Shown here: in pieces, positions 35,701 to 43,798 of the stretch | Layout: the number at the start of each line of letters is the position of its first letter | Position numbering within the stretch: position 1 is the stretch's first letter | NCBI RefSeq assembly: GCF_020085105.1 | Contig: NC_058047.1 | Coordinates: 17,976,501-18,040,500 of the forward strand | Direction: 5' to 3' | From: Siniperca chuatsi | Lineage: Eukaryota > Chordata > Actinopteri > Centrarchiformes > Sinipercidae | Length of the DNA: 64,000 nucleotides | The notes under the pieces: model-generated | Told to the model about the DNA's origin: nothing | The model's database searches: none | Seen by the model: the letters and a program-made list of their open reading frames with translations, nothing else | Program-made: the position numbers and the translations under genes

Positions 35701-38700
35701 TTTATGTAAATGATGTACCAAAGACCATAACCACTTCAGTTTTCTACCTCTTGAATTTCTAAAAAAATGTCTCCATCTTCCATGTGGGTTTTCAATGATA
35801 AGTCCTCTAAACACAAGAAGAAGAAGCAGAAAAAGGAGAAGGAAGAGAAGGAGAAGAAAAAGAAGAAGAAGCATCATCACCATCATCACCACAGTGATGG
35901 AGGTGGAGAGGAGTCGGTGCAGAATGGCACTGTGGAGGAGGAAGAGCCTCTGCCGGTCAGTGTTTGTTCATCAGAGTTTAACAGTACAATCTCAACCAGA
36001 AGTGTGAATGAAAACACTCGGCACACTTATGCATGTTTTTATTTTATGCATTGATCAAGTAAAAAAACATTTTTTACGATTGTGCCAATGTAGTGTTTTT
36101 CCACTCAGATGATGAGTGAGATTAACTATCCACTTCATGCTGATGTCTATGACACAGTTCCTTGTGCCATCATTGCAAGAAATAATAATTTCTAAATTGG
36201 TAAAGTAAAGTAGCATCCTTGCATCATTCTGCACTTTCCTCTTGATTTAATATTGCTATCTTGCTTGTTGTGCATAAACTAGGTAGAACCAGCTTCTGTT
36301 GCCTGGTTAGCATACTGAGTGACAGAGAATGCCTGGTCTGACCTGAGCTCTTCTCTCCTTTCAGCCCATGTCCAATTACTGCCTGCTGGCTGAGAACTCC
36401 TACATCAAGATGGTGAGTGATGCGATTGAGATGCTGCTACTTTTACAAATAGGCTCTTACTCATAATTTTTAATAGTTTTGTCCACCATTTGGCGTCATT
36501 TTGGTCATTAATAACATGGTTCTCCGACAGGGCTGTTCCTGCCATAAATGACAAAGCACCACATGAATGTGTCAAACATTATCGGATTGCATTGTGCATT
36601 CTTTATCTACCTGATTATTCATGTTTACATTCTTTCATTCACTTCATGATAAAGAGGGATTAAGAGGTTTGTACTAGACATGTGTTTGCTTGCTAGATTA
36701 CAACACACACTTTTGTCTGGTTACTGAAAAGGATGTATTTGATCATCTAATTGACCAGATGTGATGTTTGCCCTTAATCGACTGGTTGTTGTGTTGTGTT
36801 GCTGTGTCACTGCATACCCATATCTGTAGTAAAATGTTATAAATAATAAGATCCAGGTTGTGGGAAAAACTGAATTTTCCCTTTTTAACATTGAGCAAAT
36901 TCCAACTTTTACACTGTTCCTCTGCGTAGACAAACGTGGAAACTATCACACTAATGTTCATGTTTTGGCTGTTAATATTAATGCGAAAGTTATCTAAGAC
37001 AGCTGTAGCAGTTAAAAAAAAAAAAAAAAAAAACAATGTATGCAGATCTCTCCTTTTCTCTCCCTCTCTTTAAAGATGATGGAGGATGCTGATCAGGTAC
37101 TGGTTAAAGTTCTGTCAATGACAGAATATTATTAATACATCTTTTGTGTGTCTCTCTGTTCCTGTTGCTCTTCACAGACTTGCCTCTGTGCCAGACTATG
37201 TTGATGTGTCTGTAGCACATCAGAGTTGCATCAGTTTCTGAGAATGATTCTGCGTTTGTGATTTTCTCCTTGTGCTCAGACGGTTTCCTTGGAAACAGTG
37301 ATGTGTGCTTTGGTCTTGGGTTTATGAATCAGATTTGCCGTGTTTATGGTATGCCTTCTCTAAATAATCACCACTTTAAAATACAAGGGGAGAGGTTTAG
37401 ACAGCCTGAGTTTGAACAGTAATTCCTGGTGCAAATAAATGATTTTTTTTTTTCTTCTCCCACTAAGGTTTACGACATCCAGGGAAACCTGCAGGATGGC
37501 AGTCAGGTGGTGGTGTCGATTATATTTGAAAACAAGTGTGACAGCTTCCTCAAATCCATGGAGTTCAACGTCCTGGACTCTCTTAACTCCAAGCTGCAGA
37601 GGCCAGAGGGGTCAGGTCCACATGATGGCCTCACCGTCCCCTTCCAACTTCCACCTGGTCAGTGATTATCTGCGAAATGCATGTCTTTAATAGAAGAGTA
37701 GATTTCCTCAATACACATATACAACACACCGATTTTTGTATTATGTGTAGTGTCATTGTGTTCACTGTAGTGTTCGGTGTGTACCTCCATTGTAATGCAA
37801 AATTTCAGTTGTTGAGTTATTGAAGTTATCATTCATTTTAATATTGGAAGCATACATTAGCAATAAGCTTTTTGTATTAGCTGCACTGAGATTTCAGATC
37901 TATTTCAAACCACACTTTTTTAAATGTTTTGTTAAGTCTGATTACTTAACCGTGATCTTTTCCTCTTGTACTTCAGGGGTGTCCAATGAGGCACGATTTG
38001 TCTTCACCGTGCAGAGCATCGTAATGCCACAGAAACTGAAGGGAACCCTCACCTTCATAGTAAAAGTCAGTAGGAAAACACACACACAGAAGTATACACA
38101 CACGAAAATAAACACAATTGGCAATTTCTTTTTAGTTATTTTAGTATCATATTTGAAACCAGTCTTACCATATTGTGCTGCTGCCCATCCCCACATAAAT
38201 CAGAATGGTTGGACATTGTGGAGTTAGATTTGTTAATGTAATTGTTCCCGTTTTGTTGATTTCACTCGTGTTAAAAACATTTTGGTGGGCAGCAGAGCGG
38301 TGTATTAGTATAGAAGCTGTTTACTTCAGCGAGACCAGGAATCCTTACTAACTCCAGGTTTCATTTTGGTAACTAACCCTTCACCCAGATCTCTCTCCAG
38401 GTCTGCAGGGCAAAAGAGAATCAGTCAGGGCCACATTACTTTGTTACTGATTCACTGTATTTGTTGTTCCTACAGAATGAGGACTCCTCCACTCATGAGA
38501 AACTGGACTTCAAACTGCACTTTACCTGCACCTCCTACCTAATCACTACTCCTTGCTACAGGTTGGTGTATTAAGTTTCTATCTGAAACACCTACCACAC
38601 CACATAAAGGTGGAAAAACTGCATACTGACAATTGTTATATTCTTCAGGGCTTATCAGGACAATCATTAAAATCCAAAGGGTTTTTCCCCTCAAGACCAT

Positions 38701-39777
38701 AAACGTGCTGAGAACGTTATAAATTAGAATTTGTTTTAGTTAAAGGAGTGGGACAGTGTGGTCTATGGGTGGAGTGTCTAAAATGTAAATGGGTCATCCT
38801 GTGGGCAGCATCAATAGGCCCATTAGATTTTTATATTTTCTGTGTAAAATTGGAACTTTATGATTGATGGTGGCACTAGAGGAAAAGTCAGTAGGTCACC
38901 GAAAACCTTACAATTTATCATCTGGGGACCATGAAAATCTGCAGTAAATGTAATAAACATTTGGCGATTAGTTTCTGAGTTGTCTTGGCTCTTTGTCATG
39001 TTTTGGCTAAGCAGAAATTTTAAATGGACTCTTTTGTTTTGATTGGCCAGCGATGCGTTTGCAAAGCTGCTGGAATCGGGCGACCTGAAGTGCAGCTCTG
39101 TCAAACTGGAGGGAGTCGTCATGCCTTTCCACCACCTACTGGCCAGGATCTGTTTTCACCACCATTTCTCTGGTACATACACACCAGACGAGTAAAGTGT
39201 TCCACATACAGAATTCAACAATACAGTGTGTGTCAGGAATTAATGACAATCATAGGAAAGTATTTGAAAGTCAGTTTAGTATGTTTCTGTGATGGTGACG
39301 TTAACTTGCAGCATGTGATCGTGCTGATTTAGTAAGCCCTACCCATGTGGTAAACCATGTAGTTTACAAGAAAGGCTAAGAATAATCAGAATAATTATCA
39401 TGTGATTGTACGCAATTGTTCTGAATGTTGCTGACACTTGTTTTTCTTTGTCTTCTTGGATTAGTTGTGGAGAGGATCGACTCCTGTGCCTCCATGTACA
39501 GCAGGTCTATCCAGGGCCACCATGTCTGTCTGCTGGTCAAAACTGTGAGTGAACCAATGAAAGTCCTCCCTTATCCACTGTGATTGAGATTTTCATAACC
39601 AATTATTTTATTTTATTTTTTAAGTGAACTTTTAGATTGTGACCTTGATTTTCTCTCTCTCTCCTTCCCTCTTCCTCCCAGTCTGCTCAGACAGTGTCCA
39701 TTGACGCTAAATGTGACGAGCCGACGCTGCTTGGGAATGTGCTGGATGAGATCAAGCAGACCTTCTCTCAGTGCTGA
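15806..39777 (+). CDS. ap3d1: AP-3 adaptor complex subunit delta-1
   Basis: Thirty-three exons join in frame to 1255 codons plus stop; human AP3D1 isoforms run from about 1110 to 1215 residues. The protein begins MALKIVKGSIDRMFDKNLQD and ends EIKQTFSQC. Delta-adaptin is one of the two large subunits of AP-3. It works on endosomal membranes in sorting cargo to lysosomes and lysosome-related organelles such as melanosomes and synaptic vesicles. Loss causes the mouse mocha phenotype and human Hermansky-Pudlak syndrome type 10. The order is helical trunk, charged hinge, then C-terminal ear; exon positions are in the three segment entries below. Every intron has GT-AG ends. Introns 1, 11 and 24 carry repeats, and two in-frame microexon candidates (30782-30805, 37076-37096) are not counted in the 1255 codons. 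Confidence 0.96.
15902..16420 (+). promoter_or_regulatory. CpG- and TAACGTTA-rich start of ap3d1 intron 1
   Basis: The first 500 bp of the intron hold four TAACGTTA palindromes (16021, 16184, 16247, 16312) and many GCTAGCTAAC or GTTAGC variants. The rest of intron 1 (16421-18217 and 18573-19256) lacks them, and I recognise nothing else there. Confidence 0.4.
18218..18567. mobile_element. 350-bp MITE in ap3d1 intron 1
   Basis: The element begins GCTACA and ends TGTAGC, with longer imperfect inverted ends: GCTACAACTACG...TTTTAAAAC on the left against GCTACATCCACACTACTAC...TTTTAAAAC read inward from the right. It is flanked on both sides by TTTAG (18213-18217 and 18568-18572), a 5-bp target-site duplication. 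There is no coding capacity. Its body is rich in AAACG/CGTTT, as in teleost non-autonomous DNA transposons whose ends read as 'gctaca...gtagtgtggatgtagc'. The superfamily is not assigned; a 5-bp duplication is unusual for hAT (8 bp) or Tc1 (TA). Confidence 0.72.
19586..19611 (+). repeat. (GA)n microsatellite, ap3d1 intron 2
   Basis: About 13 uninterrupted GA units. The rest of intron 2 (19353-20240) shows nothing I can name. Confidence 0.95.
23677..23755 (+). repeat. (CT)n tract forming the ap3d1 exon 11 acceptor
   Basis: Seventy-nine bases of uninterrupted CT (about 39 units) run directly into the AG at 23756-23757 that precedes exon 11. The microsatellite is the whole polypyrimidine tract. 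Confidence 0.97.
23996..24085. mobile_element. Small inverted-repeat element, ap3d1 intron 11
   Basis: Ninety bases are bounded by perfect 9-bp inverted ends, CCCCTTTCA and TGAAAGGGG. Short elements with these ends are common in teleosts. I could not make out a target-site duplication. It could be one end of a larger element extending to about 24200. Confidence 0.45.
24086..25623 (+). repeat. Rest of ap3d1 intron 11, with a (TG)n run
   Basis: A pure TG run lies at 25109-25132 (12 units). Otherwise AT-rich intron sequence with no recognised element. Confidence 0.6.
26039..26540 (-). mobile_element. Non-LTR retrotransposon (LINE) 3' fragment, ap3d1 intron 13
   Basis: On the minus strand, 26517-26221 encodes 98 residues typical of the last part of a fish LINE ORF2: YEPSRSLRSSGRGLLSVPES, then APRLWNNLPEEMRLPESVSL and a LLKTHFYRKA end. 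A 3' UTR with a 'caaagtgctt'-type block and a terminal ATT/GAT microsatellite follow (26039-26085). Only the 3' end is present, as expected of a 5'-truncated insertion. The L2 clade is the likely source but was not tested. The frame is open through the fragment, suggesting modest age. It almost fills this 563-bp intron. Confidence 0.75.
30782..30805 (+). other. ap3d1: Candidate 24-nt in-frame microexon of ap3d1
   Basis: CTTGGTGGAACC...CCGCAG is preceded by a TTGGCAG acceptor with a moderate pyrimidine tract and followed by a perfect donor, CAG|GTAAGT. Exon 21 ends in phase 2 (AA). Inclusion would replace K-PLADSE with N-LVEPACRR-PLADSE, adding eight residues without a stop, and splices cleanly to exon 22. 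It lies in the 2-kb intron between exons 21 and 22. Use is inferred only. Confidence 0.5.
30806..32459 (+). other. Long ap3d1 intron 21, 3' portion
   Basis: AT-rich intron with a short CA run near 31852-31869 and a CTCF-like CCAGCAGGGGGCTGC at 32091-32105. The open frame at 32067-32342 has no recognisable features and no splice support. Confidence 0.4.
33472..33498 (+). repeat. (CT)n run after ap3d1 exon 24 donor
   Basis: A CT-rich run starts about 25 bp past the weak exon 24 donor. Such runs can bind pyrimidine-tract proteins; any effect is speculation. Confidence 0.7.
34109..34440. repeat. Probable dispersed teleost repeat, ap3d1 intron 24
   Basis: The block starting TAAAGGTACCCTGTGGA, with ACGAGTGAGTCCCTG and AAGGCGCCAACAATGGC inside, looks like a dispersed element I associate with perch-like fish genomes. 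Ends and family are not defined. This rests on memory of similar sequence. Confidence 0.35.
34612..34705 (+). repeat. Dispersed teleost repeat fragment (GCTAAGCTAAC type)
   Basis: GTTACCTTTGGACAGAGCCA, then GGCTAG, a 'TGTTTCCAGTCTTTTGTTAA' section and GCTAAGCTAACTGACTGCTA is a very common teleost interspersed sequence. It is truncated here, and its class is uncertain. Confidence 0.6.
35298..35332 (+). repeat. Poly-T tract, ap3d1 intron 24
   Basis: About 30 T with a few G interruptions, 150 bp upstream of exon 25. Confidence 0.9.
35442..35469 (+). repeat. (TG)n run at the ap3d1 exon 25 acceptor
   Basis: Fourteen TG-type units with one C run up to seven bases before the CAG at 35474-35476. 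There is no ordinary pyrimidine tract, so the UG repeat occupies its place in the pre-mRNA. Confidence 0.9.
37013..37034 (+). repeat. Poly-A tract, ap3d1 intron 27
   Basis: An A run of about 21 lies just upstream of the candidate 21-nt microexon. Confidence 0.85.
37076..37096 (+). other. ap3d1: Candidate 21-nt in-frame microexon of ap3d1
   Basis: The acceptor TCCCTCTCTTTAAAG has a long pyrimidine tract and the donor is CAG|GTACTG. Flanking exons 27 and 28 are both phase 0, and the insert reads MMEDADQ without a stop, placing an acidic heptapeptide at the junction of hinge and ear. Human AP3D1 joins these exons directly as far as I recall. Use is inferred only. Confidence 0.45.
37468..39777 (+). 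other. ap3d1: ap3d1 exons 28-33: ear domain
   Basis: Exons 37468-37657, 37977-38065, 38476-38561, 39051-39172, 39465-39544 and 39682-39777 encode residues about 1036-1255. They match the human C-terminal region almost block for block (GVSNEARFVFTVQSIVMPQK; SDAFAKLLESGDL; SCASMYSRSIQGHHVCLLVK). This is the beta-sandwich ear that contacts accessory factors. The stop is at 39775-39777. Confidence 0.93.
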
Positions 39778-42607
39778 TTGTGTCCGACAGCCCCAGGGTG
39801 CCCCCGACCCCTCCATGCCACCCCCCCTCGCTGAAACACAACATAATCATGTTACGAAACACTGCGGCTGGCACTCCCAGTATCACCCTATTTATTAGTC
39901 CTCAGATTTGCAAGATTTCTTTCCCCTTACCTTCACCTTCAGTGTCCCACACTCTGTTGTTCCTCTGCACTCTGAGCTCTGTGGTCACTCCCCGACACTT
40001 GATGTTGTTTTACAGACTCACTGTGTACATGCGCCGTCTTATCTGCAATGCAATTTAATTTTTACTTCCTGGTTTTCAAACCCCAACAGCCAATCTGTTC
40101 CTCCCTGACTGACTCTATACTGAGCTCCTGTTTCTGGATGCCCTGCATCCTCTGCTCTTTCCTGTGTACCTCTCCGCCGCCCACTCTGTCGGCAATTCAG
40201 TCTGTGACAGTCATGTAATGTAATGTTGACAACTGGACCTTTGCTGTTGATGATTGAATTGTGTTTTTACTGTTTAAACATTTTTTTTTGTCTTTGGTTT
40301 GTTTTTGTTTGTTGTTTTGTCTCATTTTTTTTGTCTGAAGCCTGTCTGCGCCTTTGTCTCCCCCTTCTTTCTGCTCACTAAACATCAGTGTGCGTGCTGC
40401 TCGTCTGTGTAGGCCTAGAAAAACCATGTGATTGACTCTTTCTCAGACTGGTCCTAGCTGGAAAAATGGGGACTATAACCTGCTCACCCACCACTGACCT
40501 GGTGCGTGGAGAAGACCAGACACTGAGCATCTGCAGTGAGAATAGTGCAGAGATGTAACCAAAGCTACATATAAGGCATGGGTGTTAAACTTATTTCCGA
40601 GCCCCTGCCCTACTTGCCTTTTGGCAAGGCTCAGAGCAGATCTGCTAGTGTTACTTAAACAGAATCCTTGTGTGGCACTGCGGGTGATTTGTACAGTAGA
40701 TCAGTGATTTTGCTCTGTGCCTTAGCCGTGCAGTCTGGGCTACTCCAGCGCATCATGAGTGTTGTAGAGCCCCACCTCCCTCCCAAGTATATCTACTCCC
40801 TGATCAACTGTGCTAAGCTGCATTTTGACCCCCCAAAGAACTTCCAACATATCATACGAATTAAAAAAGAATTTGAGGACAGGAGAGTATGAATTGAATG
40901 AAACTCTGGCACCAGAGTAGAAGTGTACAGTGTAATATGAGATTTCTATTTCACCACAGGACAGTTTGCTTCCATGCCAGTGCCATCTTTATCAGCCTCC
41001 TCTTCAACTCACAGATGGTTTGGTTAATTGTATAGAAGATGTTATATTACTGTAATACACAGAAGGATACTGTTATTTCTATGAAACCGCTATGGTGCTG
41101 AGGGGCCCTCATTTGTGTCACCACATGGTCAAGTTAGTGACAGAATAATCTGGCATAAAGAGAGCTGCCCATGTTACATCACTGTACTGCCTCCTTTCTC
41201 TGAAAAATACCCAACTATGACTGGTTAAGGGACAACAAAGTTACACTATCAACTTGTCTTTTATTTTTAAAACCAGCAGGTCTGCATATCAGGTTGCTGA
41301 AGTTGTTCTCTCCGTAAGAAGAGACTGTTTAAGTGGTCAGTGGTTTTAGGTTCCCTTTCAATCAGTATTAGGCAGCGTAGCCTCCACTGTAAGGAAGCAT
41401 CCACTCTGTCAACAGCTGAATGCAGTTTTGTCTGTCTTCATGTGAAATGTTTTACGTCTGTTCTGCTTTGACATTTGCATCACACTAGCTGCACCCGGGC
41501 TGGCTGTCACCCAGCTGGCGTGTACCCAGATAAACGCCAATCCTATTCCCTTCAGAAACTGCCTTGCCACTTTTTTGTGCATTGACATGTTATGATGAAC
41601 ATGAATGGCATCCTCTTAGAACTCTCTCAGAGGTACTTGATGTTTTAATTTCCGTCATTCATGTCTCAAGTCACTACCCGGTCCAGCACGACTTCACCTA
41701 GTAGTAGCAAGATAAAAACTGACTTGGTAGTGTCTCTAATCATATTTACTGGTAAGGCCCTCTTCACATCTGTCTGCTTTTGTAGATAACAACTATGATA
41801 ATGATGTCTGTGACCTGAAGATCTGGTCAGCCACTTCATGAGCTCTTCTGTCCAGTAGAGTCTGAATACAGACGGGATCTGCTGTATTTCAGGAATGTCA
41901 ATAGAAAATAAGTATGTATGTATTCCCTGTTCCTGAAAATAACTGATTTAAGCAAAACAGAAAAAACTCCCCTAATCATACATTGTCCTAATTCTGATCA
42001 CTTTTCCTGTGCATAATTTTTGATTAAAATTTGTATATTGCATGATTAGGAATGTACACTTTTTCTTTCCCTTTATTTTCTGTTCCATTGACATGCTTAC
42101 ACAAACAATAACTTGTCATTCCATTTTGTCCTTTTTTCTTTTCTTTTTTTAATGTTTACTTGACCATTCTCTATTTTTGATGGTATTGTGTTTTTATCTA
42201 TTCTAAGTTCAGACAATTAAAAAAAATATTGTTGAATGTTTTAAATTATTAAACACAGGGTAAGGAAGGGGGTTCTATTTGGTGTCATGACACTGAGGGC
42301 ATGGGACTCCGAATAATACATTGAGTAAAACAGGCCACGTGAAGCATTGTACTGAGAGGCAACCCACTCTGTCTTAATTCTCTATTGGTTCAGTTGTAGT
42401 GAGTTATTTTACCAAGTTTGGCTTGTGACATTGAACTATACTCTCATATGACTCTGATTTCTGAAGATCCTGTCTTTTTATTTCTCCATATTCAATTATC
42501 AAGCTGTACAATGTAAAATGTTTTAAAGGGGACAACATAAATTATCTACATTCCCTTTAAAGAAAGTACACCCGAATTAAAAATAAAGGCTTCAAGAAGC
42601 TGCTGTA
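39778..42607 (+). other. ap3d1 3' UTR
   Basis: About 2.8 kb runs from the stop codon to AATAAA at 42582-42587. Frames in it (for example 40668-40892) match nothing I know. A second AATAAA at 42646-42651 could be an alternative end. Two TG runs follow near 42618 and 42684. Confidence 0.5.
42582..42587 (+). terminator. ap3d1 poly(A) signal (proposed)
   Basis: AATAAA followed within 40 bp by a TTTTGTGTGTG-rich element, the classical arrangement of a cleavage site. Confidence 0.55.
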
Positions 42608-42699
42608 GTTTCTTTTGTGTGTGTGTGTGTGTTACAGTGAACCAATAAACACCCACATATGCCATAATGTTTAATATCCTTTTTGTGTGTGTGTGTGTG

Positions 42700-43798
42700 T
42701 ATGAGGCGACAACAGATGGCTTACAGAATAACGTGGTGTTATATTTTTTTATTTATATTTTTAACACAGAGACTGTTTATATAGCACATTAACACTTGAA
42801 TGTTTGATCAATATGGCAAGATGTATTGCTTTGAACTTCAGTTCCCAGAAAGCCTTGCATGACAGCAGAAGCAATCGAGACCACTTTACTGACTTATAGC
42901 GAGGAGCTGAGTTGAGTAAAGTTCAGGTGACAAAGCCGTAGTTTTTGGTTTTATTGTTTTCTGTATACTAGTTTCTTTGAACGCAAAGGTCGCTCGATCG
43001 ACCTTCTTTTCCGTGTAATAGCAGTACACCCTAAACAGGAGACAGGCTAGCTTTCCTTAGCATCACTGTCAAGTTAACTAACTGGGATACGTTTCCCGTG
43101 TTAACTTTCAAAATAAAACCCCCACTCTAAGCGTTAGCTGTAACGTTAGTTCTTCAAAGGTTAGGCTAAATGTCCCTTAAACGTATGCCCGTTGAACTGC
43201 TTTATTATATATTTTGAATTGACAACAGGTTAATTTGTAGGTGTAGCTAAATATAGGTATATTTAGCAAAGGGATTGCATTTAGAGCTGGCTAATGTTTA
43301 ATAGCATAAAAACCAACCGAAAAGTGATTAATTCGTAATAATATGGACAGAAAGAAAACCATACCTCAATAATATTTGGGTGTATAAAACAACAAAAAGA
43401 AGAATAGATACCTGATGAAGTTGCGAGCTGTTAAATACGGAAAACGTTATGTTCAAAAATATAAATTGGGACTATTTCGAAAGCTGTAACCGGAAATCGG
43501 GTAGATAATATGTCTGACTTGAAAACAGCAGGTTTAGGTGGTCGTTAATACCTGGGGCTCCCCGGGATTGTTCACAACAACAGAGGAAGCCGCACCAGCT
43601 CTGACCAAATAAAGCCCAGTCGCGATTTTTAGATCCTGTTTTGGAACCACATTAACGGAAACCAACGTTAACGCGTTACTGCGCGAAGGGCTTCGTTCTT
43701 CTACTGATAGCTATTGTTTGTACCGAGCTAGCTTTGTCCTTCTTCGCAGTCACAGCTGTGGTGGTTTGCTGATATATTTATACAAATCGTTGTGGAAT
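42700..43798 (+). promoter_or_regulatory. cdc34 promoter region and 5' UTR
   Basis: This spacer holds TAACGTTAG at 43141, an ETS-like CCGGAAAT at 43491-43498, and a GC-rich block at 43550-43700. The transcription start is probably between about 43500 and 43720. No upstream gene is seen on either strand. Confidence 0.45.

Larger units (their letters stand above)
27889..36412 (+). other. ap3d1: ap3d1 exons 16-27: charged hinge
   Basis: Exons 27889-28034, 28434-28575, 29071-29142, 29345-29420, 29665-29864, 30348-30421, 32460-32628, 32883-33029, 33394-33447, 35477-35587, 35803-35955 and 36365-36412 encode residues about 572-1035. The region carries the conserved delta-specific segment (LDAWINEPPSESESEDEQP; ARKQEQANNPFYIK), then Lys/Glu-rich runs, an Ala/Glu/Pro exon (25) and a Lys run followed by seven consecutive His (about residues 992-998). 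It is presumably a flexible linker. Exon 24 has a weak donor (GTTGAG). Exons 25 and 26 have poor pyrimidine tracts. Exons 24-26 are each a multiple of 3, so they can be skipped without a frameshift and are the least certain part of the model. Confidence 0.82.

Noticed and set aside
40668-40892. 74-codon frame after ap3d1
   Set aside because: It lies within the inferred 3' UTR, with no homologue recognised and no splice context.
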